From Aequoribacter fuscus (lineage in GTDB: Bacteria; Pseudomonadota; Gammaproteobacteria; Pseudomonadales; Halieaceae): DNA of 64,000 nucleotides. The notes under the pieces were generated by a model. The model had not been told where the DNA came from. It ran no database searches and saw only the letters and a program-made list of their open reading frames with translations. Made by a program: the position numbers and the translations under genes. The DNA lies in contig NZ_CP036423.1 of NCBI RefSeq assembly GCF_009910365.1, forward strand, positions 868,001 to 932,000. Reading direction: 5' to 3'. Positions 35,181 to 44,350 of this stretch are shown piece after piece; position 1 is the first letter of the stretch, and each line of letters begins with the position of its first letter.

Positions 35181-37208
35181 ATGTCAAAGTCTCAAACACC
35201 AGGCGCCAGTTGGCGCCTTTTTTTGTTTACTGTCGTCCTTTGTTTGACTGGTGTGAGTGCAGCCCTAGCGAGTAATGAAGTCACACGAGGTACTTTACGA
35301 CTGGCCGGAGAGCAAGCAGGTGTAGACGTCACGCTAGTCAGCTCAGATGTCAATATTACGGTATCGGGGCCAGTGGCACGCACGGTTCTGACGCAGCATT
35401 TCCGTAACCCAAGCTCGCAGTGGTCTGAGGGCGTTTATGTGTTTCCTCTGCCACCCGATGCTGCGGTTGATCGCTTGGTGATGAATGTCGGTGAGCGCGT
35501 GATCGAGGGAGAAATACAAGAGAAGCAGGAAGCAAAAGCGACGTATCAAGCCGCTCGAGCCGCGGGCAGGCGTGCCACACTTGTGGAACAGGACCGCCCC
35601 AATCTATTCACCACGTCGGTCGCTAACATTCCCCCGCATGGCGACATCACGGTGACCATTGAGTATCAGCAAAAGGTAAATTGGCGAGACGGTAAATTTG
35701 GGCTGCATTTTCCGATGGCCATCACGCCACGCTATTCACCGTTTCAGATTCCAATCGATGAAGTTTTTAAGGTCGATGAGCTGGTCGATGGTTGGCTTAT
35801 TTTGCCCGGCGAGCGCCCGCATCAATTGAACTTAGCAGCCCAAGACCATCCCACGCAGACCGCAAACATTACGGTCGTTCTAAATCCTGGTTTTGAACTT
35901 GCCCAAGTGAGCAGTCGATCGCATGCGATCGTTCAGTCAGAGCTTGAACCAGGGCGCACCGAAATTCGTTTGGCAGATGCGGAAGTGCCGGCGGACAGAG
36001 ATTTTCTATTATCGTGGCGACCGGCTGAAGGTCGTCTGCCGCAGGCCAGTTTCTTCAGTGAATCATCAGAACTCGGCGGTTTTGGTTTGCTGTCGGTCTT
36101 GCCTCCGTCACAACAGGATTGGGCGGCGCCACCGCGCGAGGTGGTTTTTGTGATCGATACCTCGGGCTCAATGGCCGGGCAATCCATTGTCGCTGCCCGT
36201 CGCGCACTGGTCGAGAGCTTGAAGTCCTTACGCCCAGAGGATGCGTTCAATATTGTCGAATTCAACCATGAGGCCTCAGCGTTGTTTGCACAACCGTATC
36301 CTGCAGAAAATTACGCCTTAGCCCACGCTATTCGCTTTATTCGAAGCTTAGAGGCAGACGGTGGAACCGAGATCGAAGCCGCTTTTGATTTGACGCTGGC
36401 GCTGCCCACCGATGCTCAAAAGCTACGTCAGATTATCTTCATCACAGACGGGAGCGTATCGAATGAGAGCGAGTTACTAGCCAAAATTAACCGCGAGCTT
36501 GAAGATAGGCGCTTGTTCACGGTTGGTATAGGGTCCTCGCCTAACCGATATTTTATGGAGGAGGCCGCACGAGCTGGCCGTGGCACGTTCTCTTATATTG
36601 CGAATGTCAGCGATGTCGAAGACGAGATAGGTCGCTTGTTGGGTAAACTCTCTAGGCCGGCGTTAACTGATATTACTATCGAAGGCGAGGGGTTTACTGA
36701 TTTAACGCCAAGTCGAATACCAGATTTATACTTTGGTGAGCCTCTCTCTGTTGCTCTACGCTTGCTTCAAAATGATAGCGAGGTTCGCATCAGCGGCAGG
36801 CTGGTTGATACGGCTTGGTCACAAAACCTGGCGATTAAAGCCGTCGGGGCAAGCTCGGGTATTCGTATTAATTGGGCTCGAGAGATGATCGCACAATGGA
36901 ACAGGGCGGGTATTCGAGGTGTCCCCAAAGAGCAAGTCAGAGAAGCTGTGCTGGATTTGGCCTTGAACCACCATTTGGTCAGTGATTTCACCAGTTTGGT
37001 GGCAGTGGACAAAACGCCTGTGCGCTCTGTAACCATACCGCTGAGGCGTGATGATATTGCTCCGCCGATGCCATATGGTTTGAAGGTGTCGATGCCACAA
37101 ACTGCGCTGGGTTACGAAAGAAACGTCATGTACGCATTGATGTTGTTGCTGGTGGGCTGTTGTTTTCTTTGGGCTGCGAGACGGGATGTAGCCTATGCAA
37201 AAGTTTAA
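35181..37208 (+). CDS. Marine proteobacterial sortase target protein (VIT + vWA, MPQTA signal)
   Basis: A 675-residue surface protein: signal peptide (about 12-30), VIT domain (about 36-165, 'VYVFPLPPDAAVDRL'), von Willebrand A domain with MIDAS 'DTSGS' at 326-330, and a C-terminal sorting module: 'MPQTA' at 638-642, hydrophobic segment 648-664 and RR at 667-668. The sorting motif deviates from the LP-x-T-A/G form by Met for Leu. The sortase gene overlaps its 3' end by 14 bases, so this is the dedicated substrate. VIT/vWA proteins resemble inter-alpha-trypsin inhibitor heavy chains and probably mediate adhesion or matrix contact. Confidence 0.92.
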   Translation: MSKSQTPGASWRLFLFTVVLCLTGVSAALASNEVTRGTLRLAGEQAGVDVTLVSSDVNITVSGPVARTVLTQHFRNPSSQWSEGVYVFPLPPDAAVDRLVMNVGERVIEGEIQEKQEAKATYQAARAAGRRATLVEQDRPNLFTTSVANIPPHGDITVTIEYQQKVNWRDGKFGLHFPMAITPRYSPFQIPIDEVFKVDELVDGWLILPGERPHQLNLAAQDHPTQTANITVVLNPGFELAQVSSRSHAIVQSELEPGRTEIRLADAEVPADRDFLLSWRPAEGRLPQASFFSESSELGGFGLLSVLPPSQQDWAAPPREVVFVIDTSGSMAGQSIVAARRALVESLKSLRPEDAFNIVEFNHEASALFAQPYPAENYALAHAIRFIRSLEADGGTEIEAAFDLTLALPTDAQKLRQIIFITDGSVSNESELLAKINRELEDRRLFTVGIGSSPNRYFMEEAARAGRGTFSYIANVSDVEDEIGRLLGKLSRPALTDITIEGEGFTDLTPSRIPDLYFGEPLSVALRLLQNDSEVRISGRLVDTAWSQNLAIKAVGASSGIRINWAREMIAQWNRAGIRGVPKEQVREAVLDLALNHHLVSDFTSLVAVDKTPVRSVTIPLRRDDIAPPMPYGLKVSMPQTALGYERNVMYALMLLLVGCCFLWAARRDVAYAKV

Positions 37209-37791
37209 GTTACGCTCGAGTAGTCGGCGACTCGGGTTGGCTATTATTGTGACGGGATTTGCTCTTTTACTGCACTCTTTATGGCTACCCGCGAAGGCAG
37301 AGCTTGCTCAATTCTTGTTATCGCGTGCTTGGACTAAAACCCTCGAGACTCAGCAATACACGCCGCCGTGGCCATGGGCCGATCACTACCCGGTGGCACG
37401 ACTGATCGCGCCATCGCAGCAAATTGAGCAGATCGTGTTGGCTGGTGATTCGGGCTCGGTGTTGGCCTTTGCACCGGGACTCAACATGGCAGCTGATTCG
37501 TCGGTGACCGGAGCGAAGATCATCTCGGCTCATCGAGATACGCACTTTCGATTTTTGAAGGCTGTGAATGTCGATGACGCCCTGGTGTTGCGAACAGTCA
37601 ACGAGCTATTGGCGTACCGAGTGACGGAAATTAACGTAATGAACGAGACTGAGTTTTTGTACCCTGAAATGAATCCGGGCGGATTGTATCTCGTAACATG
37701 CTATCCCTTCGATGCGATGGGTTCTGCGAGCAATCAGCGTTTGGTGGTGTCAGCGGTGCCAGAGCCTGTGCGTAAAGTCTATAACCTGTAA
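37195..37791 (+). CDS. Class GN sortase
   Basis: A 198-residue transpeptidase with an N-terminal membrane segment (about 13-30). The catalytic triad is complete: His113 ('SAHRDTHF'), Cys169 ('LVTCYPFD') and Arg182 ('NQRLVVSA'). Class GN sortases are the Gram-negative group with a single dedicated target in the same operon, which is the case here. It should cleave the target at the MPQTA motif; the acceptor nucleophile in Gram-negative envelopes is not known. Confidence 0.93.
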   Translation: MQKFKLRSSSRRLGLAIIVTGFALLLHSLWLPAKAELAQFLLSRAWTKTLETQQYTPPWPWADHYPVARLIAPSQQIEQIVLAGDSGSVLAFAPGLNMAADSSVTGAKIISAHRDTHFRFLKAVNVDDALVLRTVNELLAYRVTEINVMNETEFLYPEMNPGGLYLVTCYPFDAMGSASNQRLVVSAVPEPVRKVYNL

Positions 37792-37842
37792 TGCGGAGCG
37801 AGCGACCTTAGCTCAGTGCGGACTATCGCGCTCGGGTGACAC

Positions 37843-37866
37843 GTAAGGCCCCGCACGAGGCCTTAC
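37843..37866. terminator. Hairpin between sortase and band-7 genes
   Basis: Perfect eight-base stem GTAAGGCC / GGCCTTAC with an eight-base loop between convergent stop codons. No clear T run, so it may act as a bidirectional pause or Rho-dependent end. Confidence 0.5.
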
Positions 37867-37878
37867 ACTGGGTGGTGA

Positions 37879-38820
37879 TTAGTTTTCTGTTGTCACCCTC
37901 GATTCCCGAGCGGCTTCCATCGATTTCATCACCGTTGCTACCATGCCGCCCACATCACCTAAGTTAGAGGGAATGATGAGGGTATTGTTCGTCTTAGCGA
38001 GTTGCCCAAATTCTTTAACGTATTGCTCGGCAACGCGCAGGTTAACCGCGTCCAGTCCACCTTCTTCGTTAATGGCAGCGGCGATCGTTCTCAGGCCATG
38101 GGCGGTTGCCTCAGCGATAAGACGAATCTCGCTGGCTTTCCCCTCTGCTTCATTGATTTGCTTGAGCTTTTGACCCTCTGATAAGTTGATCATCTCTTGC
38201 TTGGCGCCCTCAGAGACGTTGATTTGCGCTTGGCGTTCGCCCTCAGATTTGGCGACGACGGCGCGGCGCTCACGTTCGGCGCGCATCTGTTTTTCCAGGG
38301 CATCTGTGACCGACGCGGGCGGCATGATGTCTTTGACTTCGTAGCGCAGTACTTTAATGCCCCAAGGTTCAGCGGCCTTGTCAACCGTTTCGACCACACG
38401 GGCGTTGATGACATCACGCTCTTCAAAGGTTTTGTCTAACTCGATTTTACCAATTTCGGATCGAAGCGTAGTCTGAGCCAATTGTGTGGTAGCGAAGTAG
38501 TAATCGGTAATGCCGTAGCTGGCGGCCCGAGCGTCGACGACCTGCAGATAAATGATGCCATCGATGTCGACCTGGATATTGTCTCGCGTAATGCAAGTTT
38601 GCTGAGAGACATCTACGGCGATTTCTTTCATGGAGTGCTTGTAAGCAACTTTATCCAAAAACGGAATCAAAATATGGAAACCAGCGTCAAGAGTGCGTGA
38701 GTACTTGCCCAAGCGTTCTATGACGAATTGCTCGCGCTGTGGCACGATGCGGGCCGTTTTCGCGACGGTAACGATGACAAAAATAGAAAAGCCAATGGCT
38801 AAAATTAGAGAAATATCCAT
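37879..38820 (-). CDS. SPFH/band-7 family protein (stomatin/QmcA-like)
   Basis: A 313-residue membrane-anchored scaffold protein: N-terminal membrane segment (about 3-22), SPFH domain ('VPQREQFVIERLGKYSRTLDAGFHILIPFLDKV', with 'DVSQQTCITRDNI'), then an Ala/Glu-rich coiled coil ending in 'LIIPSNLGDVGGMV'. QmcA-type proteins form membrane microdomain oligomers and regulate proteases such as FtsH. The Met at 38820, after GGAGG, is chosen over a frame that runs to 38889 inside the partner gene. One base separates its start from the NfeD stop. Confidence 0.92.
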   Translation of the reverse strand: MDISLILAIGFSIFVIVTVAKTARIVPQREQFVIERLGKYSRTLDAGFHILIPFLDKVAYKHSMKEIAVDVSQQTCITRDNIQVDIDGIIYLQVVDARAASYGITDYYFATTQLAQTTLRSEIGKIELDKTFEERDVINARVVETVDKAAEPWGIKVLRYEVKDIMPPASVTDALEKQMRAERERRAVVAKSEGERQAQINVSEGAKQEMINLSEGQKLKQINEAEGKASEIRLIAEATAHGLRTIAAAINEEGGLDAVNLRVAEQYVKEFGQLAKTNNTLIIPSNLGDVGGMVATVMKSMEAARESRVTTEN

Positions 38821-38821
38821 G

Positions 38822-39271
38822 CTATGCCTCCTTCTGGATAATAAGAGTTGAACCCTGACGTCCTGTAATAAGTACACGTTCACCCGCATTCACGGTTTCG
38901 CCGTTTGCCGATTTGGCGCTCCAATGCGCGTCGCGATAGGTGACTTTGCCAAAGGCACTGTCATTGTCGAAACCGTTAAGCACCGTCGCGTAGTGTCCGA
39001 TGTAGTCGTCGTCGGGGGTGTCGGTGTCGGCCACTAAGCTCCCACCTTGGAACCAAGCTTTGAAACGATTGCGCAGCGTCAACAATAATCCGCCGGATAA
39101 AATTCCAAACAGCCACAGTTGATATGTGGTGTCGGTTAGCACGCCCCACCAGGCAAGTAAGCCAACGACTAAGGCACTGATACCAAAGAAAATGACAATA
39201 AGTCCGGGTACGATGAATTCGGCTAAGATCATGCCGATACCCAGTACGATCCAAATAAGTTCCACTGACAT
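38822..39271 (-). CDS. NfeD family protein (short form, YbbK/YbbL partner)
   Basis: A 149-residue protein with two or three membrane segments in the first ~75 residues ('GIGMILAEFIVPGLIVIFFGISALVVGLLAW') and a C-terminal OB-fold ('VTYRDAHWSAKS..GERVLITGRQGSTLIIQ'). This is the short NfeD form that always accompanies stomatin/QmcA genes, as here, and probably assembles with the band-7 oligomer. Confidence 0.9.
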   Translation of the reverse strand: MSVELIWIVLGIGMILAEFIVPGLIVIFFGISALVVGLLAWWGVLTDTTYQLWLFGILSGGLLLTLRNRFKAWFQGGSLVADTDTPDDDYIGHYATVLNGFDNDSAFGKVTYRDAHWSAKSANGETVNAGERVLITGRQGSTLIIQKEA

Positions 39272-39468
39272 GTTCGCTCCTTACGGTTTCACTAGCGACG
39301 CATCTAGTGTGCGTTTGTTTACGTTTAAAAGCGAGAATTTTGCGTTGAATGGTTGCTGAGAGCGATAAGTTGCAGGGCATAGTCACGATGGATGTCGCCA
39401 AAAGTTGTGCTGGTATTCAATCGAATCTACAATTGAATCTGAATTCAATTTCAGGTTTTGGTTGGGAT

Positions 39469-40455
39469 ATGACAGAAAAAGAACAGCTCTCGGCACTCAC
39501 CGGTATCCGACGCGGGCCCTATATTGCGTTTAACCCAGTCAGTGCTGTGCAAATTTGGCAATGGTGTTCGGTCATGGGTGAACAGCAGGCGCGCTATCAG
39601 ACAGGCTCTGATCAGCTCGCGCCCTTGGCTATGATGCAAATGTGGACCATGCGTGACTATTATGACCGCTATGCGCCGGGTTCAACGAGCGACCGCCCTT
39701 ACCAAGTGTTTGATGACATGAGTGCCATGGGTTACGACTCGAATGTTGCCGTCAGCTATGACATCGAGTTTTTGCGACATTTACGGGTGGGCGAGTGGCC
39801 TAGACACTACACCACCGTTGTTAATATAAGCGACAAAAAGACCACATCGCTCGGTGTAGGCTATTTTGTGACGGAGCGGGTTGAATACACGACCGATGCT
39901 TCTGACGTATTTGCCTACGCCAATATCACGTATTTTCAGTATCAGGCAGTCGCGGTAGAGACGGCGTCTTCGGCGTCCGGTCCAAGCACCGACATCTCGG
40001 TGGATATCAGCACTCCGACCATGCTGGATTCAAGCGGTTTGGCCTTGGATTGGCGTAACGCTAAGCCCAGTCAGGCCTTGGCTGAGTGGCACCTTCCTAT
40101 TACACATCGTTTAATCGTTGGTGGAGCGCTGGCGACCCAAGACTTCATCCCAGTGCACCACAACGCGCTGGCGGCCCGCGCCGCAGGTATGCCCGATATT
40201 TTTATGAACATACTGACAACGAGCGGGCTGGTGTGCACCTATTTGAATGCTTGCGCAGGTGAGGGCAGCTTTATCAGAAGCCTTAAGTTCAGTTTGATGG
40301 CGCCGAACGTGCCGGGCGACGTGATGACGCTTCAGGGGCAGATCCAAGAATTAACGAAGGTAGACGGCGTGACTGAGGCCAGCATTGTGTTTGTGGGCAA
40401 AAACGGCTTGGGTGTGCATACCCAAGGCAGTGCGTTGATTGAGATATCGAACTGA
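39469..40455 (+). CDS. MaoC/FAS1-type double hot-dog dehydratase
   Basis: A 328-residue protein with two hot-dog domains: an N-terminal FAS1_DH-like one ('FNPVSAVQIWQWCSVMGE', 'VFDDMSAMG') and a C-terminal MaoC domain with catalytic Asp and His in 'ATQDFIPVHHNALAARAAGMPDIFMN'. Such proteins hydrate 2-enoyl-CoAs. The frame is open to 39349, but the Met at 39469 (MTEKEQLSALTGI) corresponds to the usual N-terminus. An SDR gene follows 22 bases later, so the two form a hydration/oxidation pair. Confidence 0.82.
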   Translation: MTEKEQLSALTGIRRGPYIAFNPVSAVQIWQWCSVMGEQQARYQTGSDQLAPLAMMQMWTMRDYYDRYAPGSTSDRPYQVFDDMSAMGYDSNVAVSYDIEFLRHLRVGEWPRHYTTVVNISDKKTTSLGVGYFVTERVEYTTDASDVFAYANITYFQYQAVAVETASSASGPSTDISVDISTPTMLDSSGLALDWRNAKPSQALAEWHLPITHRLIVGGALATQDFIPVHHNALAARAAGMPDIFMNILTTSGLVCTYLNACAGEGSFIRSLKFSLMAPNVPGDVMTLQGQIQELTKVDGVTEASIVFVGKNGLGVHTQGSALIEISN

Positions 40456-40477
40456 ACTACAGTTAAAGGACACGTTA

Positions 40478-41293
40478 ATGACAGCAAAACGATTCGAAGG
40501 CAAAGTCGCCATTGTAACTGGCGGTAGTATGGGTATCGGTCGCAGTACAGTGCTGCAATTAGCGGCAGAGGGCGCGCACGTCGTCAGCTGTGCGCGGCGC
40601 AAACCCAAGCTCGACGAGCTGGAGGAAAAAGTTAAGGCTTTGGGTGGCAGCTTCACGGGTTATGGTTTAGATGTGGGCGATACGGATGCGTTTGCGGCCA
40701 TGATTAAAGAAACCGCTGAGCGCCATGGTCGCCTCGATTTGTTGGTCAACAACGCGCCCTCGGTGATTGGTGGCATGGTTGTAGATCAGACACTGGAGGC
40801 TTGGAAATCGAACTTTGGTATTGGTGTGCACAGTGTCTTCATCGGTGTCCAAGCCGCGTTGCGCATCATGCAGCCGCAGGGCAGTGGGTCGATCGTTAAT
40901 GTGTCATCGGTAAGCAGTTTGCGCGCGGGCTTAGCTTCGGGCGCCTATGGCGCGGCAAAAGCGGCGTTGAATCAGTTTAGTCAATGCGCGGCAATGGAAG
41001 CCGCACCTTACAACGTGCGTGTGAACGTCGTCGCTCCGGGTGCTGTGGATACCCCAGGGCTTAATGCATCGGTGCGTAAGAACGAAGCGGTCAAAAAAAT
41101 TATGACCGACTCGATCCCTATGCGACGAGCGGCAACCCCAGAGGAAGTGGCTAAAGCAATATGTTTTTTGGGGTCGGACGATTCCTCGTTCATCACGGGT
41201 GTCATTTTACCGGTCGATGGTGGCAAAACGCCTCAGCTGTATGTGCCTGCTTTTGATATTACGAACCTAGATAATCAAGCAGAAGATCGTTAA
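40478..41293 (+). CDS. SDR family oxidoreductase
   Basis: A 271-residue short-chain dehydrogenase with 'AIVTGGSMGIGRST' cofactor loop, 'NNAPS', catalytic Ser in 'VNVSSVSSLRAG' and 'YGAAK' (Tyr/Lys). Start at 40478 follows AAAGGA. Next to the MaoC-type dehydratase it probably oxidises a 3-hydroxyacyl-CoA. Confidence 0.87.
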   Translation: MTAKRFEGKVAIVTGGSMGIGRSTVLQLAAEGAHVVSCARRKPKLDELEEKVKALGGSFTGYGLDVGDTDAFAAMIKETAERHGRLDLLVNNAPSVIGGMVVDQTLEAWKSNFGIGVHSVFIGVQAALRIMQPQGSGSIVNVSSVSSLRAGLASGAYGAAKAALNQFSQCAAMEAAPYNVRVNVVAPGAVDTPGLNASVRKNEAVKKIMTDSIPMRRAATPEEVAKAICFLGSDDSSFITGVILPVDGGKTPQLYVPAFDITNLDNQAEDR

Positions 41294-41411
41294 GCCATCG
41301 CTTGGTCGTTTTTTTAACCTCGAGTGGCTGCGGGGGCTTGAGCATTTTGCTGCGCTGTGGTTTTGTGTCCAGTTTATGGGTTGTGGCGTGACACAGGCAC
41401 GGAATAAGATT

Positions 41412-42350
41412 ATGAGCACAGCGCAAGTTCTAAGTGAATTGCAAACTCAATACGCCTCGTTTCCTGAGGTGCGTTTTTTTGAGGGTAAGGGGGGGTTACC
41501 CTTTGTTCGGGTGAGTAACCGTTTCTGCGATGCCGAGATCTCATTGCTCGGTGGCCAAATACTATCGTTCAGCCCTAAAGACCAGGCGCAGCCCGTGTTG
41601 TTTTGCTCGGACGCTGCGTATTTCGAGCTTGGCAAAGGTATCAAGGGTGGGGCACCCGTGTGCTGGCCGTGGTTTGGCGATCATCCCGACGGCTTGGGCG
41701 CTCACGGTTTTGCGCGGAGCAACCTCTGGAGGGTAGACAGTATTGAGCGTGATGACTGCGAGGTCATCGAGCTTGTGCTGAGTCTTCCCGCAGAAGTATG
41801 TGCGCAGACTCCCGAGTGGCAAGGTGTCCGACTCAGCACCAAGATTCGTGTGGGTAAATGGCTAACGATTGCGTTGATCACTGAGAATGGCTCGGATAAG
41901 GCCGTGTCGTTAAGCCAAGCCCTGCATACCTACTTCCAAGTCTCAGATTGCCGCACGATCCATATTGAAGGCCTAGAAAATAATACCTACCTTGACAAGC
42001 CCAGCAATTTCCAACGCCAAGCAGCGGCTGGCAAGGCGATTACGGTTAACGCCGAAGTGGACCGTGTTTACGAGAATGTTCATTCGCCTATCACACTACT
42101 GGACCCCAATTGGAATCGCAGTATCACGCTAACCAGTGAAGGCAGTGCAAGTGCTGTGGTGTGGAACCCTTGGGTCGAAAAATCAAAAGCCATGAATGAC
42201 TTTGGTGATAATGAGTATACTCAAATGGTCTGTATAGAAACGACTAACGCGGCATCCGATGCGCGGGTGATTGACTCAGGGCAAACGCACACCATGCAGG
42301 TCAAAATTCACCCGAAGGCTGTCGATTCGCGATCTGTAGTTATAACCTAG
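41412..42350 (+). CDS. D-hexose-6-phosphate mutarotase (YeaD-like aldose epimerase)
   Basis: A 312-residue galactose-mutarotase-like beta-sandwich protein: 'CDAEISLLGGQILSFSP', 'GGAPVCWPWFGDHPDGLGAHGFAR' (with the catalytic-region His) and 'QALHTYFQVSD', plus C-terminal 'VVWNPWVEKS'. The family interconverts anomers of hexose-6-phosphates. The frame opens at 41376; Met at 41412 fits the family. It lies between two SDR genes on the same strand but is functionally unrelated to them as far as visible. Confidence 0.88.
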   Translation: MSTAQVLSELQTQYASFPEVRFFEGKGGLPFVRVSNRFCDAEISLLGGQILSFSPKDQAQPVLFCSDAAYFELGKGIKGGAPVCWPWFGDHPDGLGAHGFARSNLWRVDSIERDDCEVIELVLSLPAEVCAQTPEWQGVRLSTKIRVGKWLTIALITENGSDKAVSLSQALHTYFQVSDCRTIHIEGLENNTYLDKPSNFQRQAAAGKAITVNAEVDRVYENVHSPITLLDPNWNRSITLTSEGSASAVVWNPWVEKSKAMNDFGDNEYTQMVCIETTNAASDARVIDSGQTHTMQVKIHPKAVDSRSVVIT

Positions 42351-42383
42351 GCCAGCGTTGGGAAACGACCATGAGGGTTTTTA

Positions 42384-43127
42384 ATGGAAAGTACATCGGA
42401 TAATCAAGGCAAGGTCGTATTAGTCATTGGGGCGGGGGACGCGATCGGCAGCGCGATTGCGACGCGCTTTGCGCAAGAGGGGTATACCGTTTGCATGGCA
42501 CGCAGAAACGGTGATCGTCTGGCACCGCTCGTCGACGAGCTGAACCAGCAAGGTCTTACCGCCTACGCTTTCACTTGCGATGCGCGTAAAGAAGACGAGT
42601 TGATTGGATTATTTGAACAGGTCGAATCGAGCATCGGCGCCCTGGAGGTAGTTGTGTTCAATATTGGCGCCAACGTGCCGATGAAGATCGTAGATACCGA
42701 CAGCCGCAAGTTTTTCAAAATTTGGGAAATGGCGTGTTTCAGTGGGTTTTTAACGGGCCGAGAAGCCGCTAAGCGCATGCTGACGCGCGGTCAGGGCACG
42801 ATCATATTTACCGGCGCGACTGCCAGCCTGCGCGGTGCCGCGGGCTTTGGCGCGTTCGCCAGTGCCAAAGCGGGTTTGCGCGCTATGGCGCAAAGCTTGG
42901 CAAAAGAGATGGGACCTAAAAATATTCACGTCGCGCATGTTGTTATTGATGCCCCCGTAGATACTGCCTGGATTATGGAAAATGTGCGTGAAGCCTCTGA
43001 GTTAAAAGCTAATGATGGACTCGTGGTGCCCGCGCACTTAGCCGAAAATTACCTGATGCTGCATAATCAGCCCCGCGATGCTTGGACTTTTGAGTTGGAT
43101 ATTCGACCTTGGTCAGAATCCTGGTAG
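42384..43127 (+). CDS. Atypical SDR family protein lacking catalytic Tyr
   Basis: A 247-residue Rossmann-fold protein with 'LVIGAGDAIGSAIA' cofactor loop and 'NIGAN'. At the YxxxK site it has 'FASAK' (Phe158, Lys162), so the proton-donating Tyr is replaced by Phe; the preceding 'TGATASLRGAAGFG' is a recognisable feature of this SDR subgroup. It may bind NAD(P) without normal oxidoreduction, or use another residue. It follows the mutarotase gene by 33 bases. Confidence 0.82.
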   Translation: MESTSDNQGKVVLVIGAGDAIGSAIATRFAQEGYTVCMARRNGDRLAPLVDELNQQGLTAYAFTCDARKEDELIGLFEQVESSIGALEVVVFNIGANVPMKIVDTDSRKFFKIWEMACFSGFLTGREAAKRMLTRGQGTIIFTGATASLRGAAGFGAFASAKAGLRAMAQSLAKEMGPKNIHVAHVVIDAPVDTAWIMENVREASELKANDGLVVPAHLAENYLMLHNQPRDAWTFELDIRPWSESW

Positions 43128-43212
43128 CGCATAATCAGCAAGGTCTATCAGGGGCTAACTAGGGGCAAAGCCTCCGGTTATGACGGCAAGACTCAAATAT
43201 TAAGGATTAACC

Positions 43213-43809
43213 ATGGAACTGGATTTTTACTTTGATTTTGGCAGCCCTGCCTCGTATTTAGCCTACAAGCGTTTGAGACAGCTGGAATCGAAATACGATT
43301 TAACTGTGCATTGGCTGCCTATGTTGTTGGGTGGAGTTTTTAAAGCCACAGGTAACGTGTCGCCCGTCACCGTTGCCGCAAAGGGCAACTACATGGTGAA
43401 TCAAGATTTTCCGCGCTTTGCCAAACGCTACAGCGTGCCCATGCAGTTTAATCCTTATTTCCCGATTAATACCTTGAATCTAATGCGCGGGGCGGTAGCG
43501 GCGCAAGATGAGGGCGTGTTTGATCGTTACGCGGATGCTGTGTTTGACGCCATGTGGCAAGAGCAGTTAGACCTTGGGCAGGTTGATGTCGTGGTAAAAA
43601 CTCTGCAAAACGCGGGTTTGGACGCTATGGCACTGTTGGAATTAACCCAAAGTGATGCGATCAAACAAACCTTGATTGCTAACACCAACCAGGCTATTGA
43701 TCGGGGTGTGTTTGGAGCGCCCACAATGTTTGTGGGCGACGAGATGTATTTTGGCCAGGACCGCTTGGACTTTATTGAGGCGGATTTAAAGGCAGATCGA
43801 GGGTCTTAA
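43213..43809 (+). CDS. 2-hydroxychromene-2-carboxylate isomerase family (DsbA-like, kappa GST) protein
   Basis: A 198-residue protein with 'FYFDFGSPASYLAYKRL', where Ser11 binds the glutathione thiol in this family, and a C-terminal 'RGVFGAPTMFVGDEMYFGQDRLDF' with the cis-Pro of the thioredoxin fold. HCCA isomerases act in aromatic (naphthalene) degradation but many members are general glutathione-dependent isomerases. It is alone after the SDR gene with an 85-base gap. Confidence 0.9.
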   Translation: MELDFYFDFGSPASYLAYKRLRQLESKYDLTVHWLPMLLGGVFKATGNVSPVTVAAKGNYMVNQDFPRFAKRYSVPMQFNPYFPINTLNLMRGAVAAQDEGVFDRYADAVFDAMWQEQLDLGQVDVVVKTLQNAGLDAMALLELTQSDAIKQTLIANTNQAIDRGVFGAPTMFVGDEMYFGQDRLDFIEADLKADRGS

Positions 43810-43866
43810 TTGAAAATGCGGGGCTGTTTGTAGGAATAGCCCTGTGGCGCTGCCTTACTGTGTTTG

Positions 43867-44154
43867 CTACATTCCCTCAACCAAGATGATTCTTGCGGTG
43901 CTTGATTTCATGCGAATCTCTTTGGTGCGCTGATACGGCTCGCAGTCATAGAAAGACAATGCAGCGTCCATCGATGGGAATTCAAGCAGTACCATGCGGT
44001 TCGGCTCCCAATCGCCTTCGATGACTTTGTGGTCACCACCACGCGCCAGGTAGCGTCCACCGATGGCCTCGATGGCGGGTTTTACTTCGGCCATATACTC
44101 TTGGTATAGCGCTAAATCGTGGATATCCACGTCGTACACAACGTAAGCAGTCAC
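43867..44154 (-). CDS. DUF1330 family protein
   Basis: A 95-residue ferredoxin-like-fold protein: 'VVYDVDIHDLALYQEYM', 'GGRYLARGGDHKVIEGDW', 'RMVLLEFPSMDAALSFYDCEPY' are the family landmarks. GTG start with AGGGAG eight bases before it. Function of DUF1330 is unknown; it may be a small dimeric oxygenase or isomerase-like protein. Confidence 0.88.
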   Translation of the reverse strand: MTAYVVYDVDIHDLALYQEYMAEVKPAIEAIGGRYLARGGDHKVIEGDWEPNRMVLLEFPSMDAALSFYDCEPYQRTKEIRMKSSTARIILVEGM

Positions 44155-44302
44155 AGTATGCTCCCTGAGTTTTCTTGATTTGTGCGCTCAGTATGACCGT
44201 GCTCAGTCATGCAGACTGTCGTTTATGCGACAGTTTATTGGGCGGACATCGGGGCTGGGGGACTTTACGTGTTAATCTTGATTGTTGGGTGGCCTCTGTC
44301 GC

Positions 44303-44324
44303 AAAAAAGCCCCAGATAGGGGCT
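44303..44324 (-). terminator. Rho-independent terminator after the sulfotransferase fusion gene
   Basis: On the minus strand: stem AGCCCC / GGGGCT with a five-base loop followed by TTTTTT, 27 bases beyond the stop codon at 44351. Confidence 0.8.
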
Positions 44325-44350
44325 CTTGGGTGCGCTGTATCTCGCGTTGG

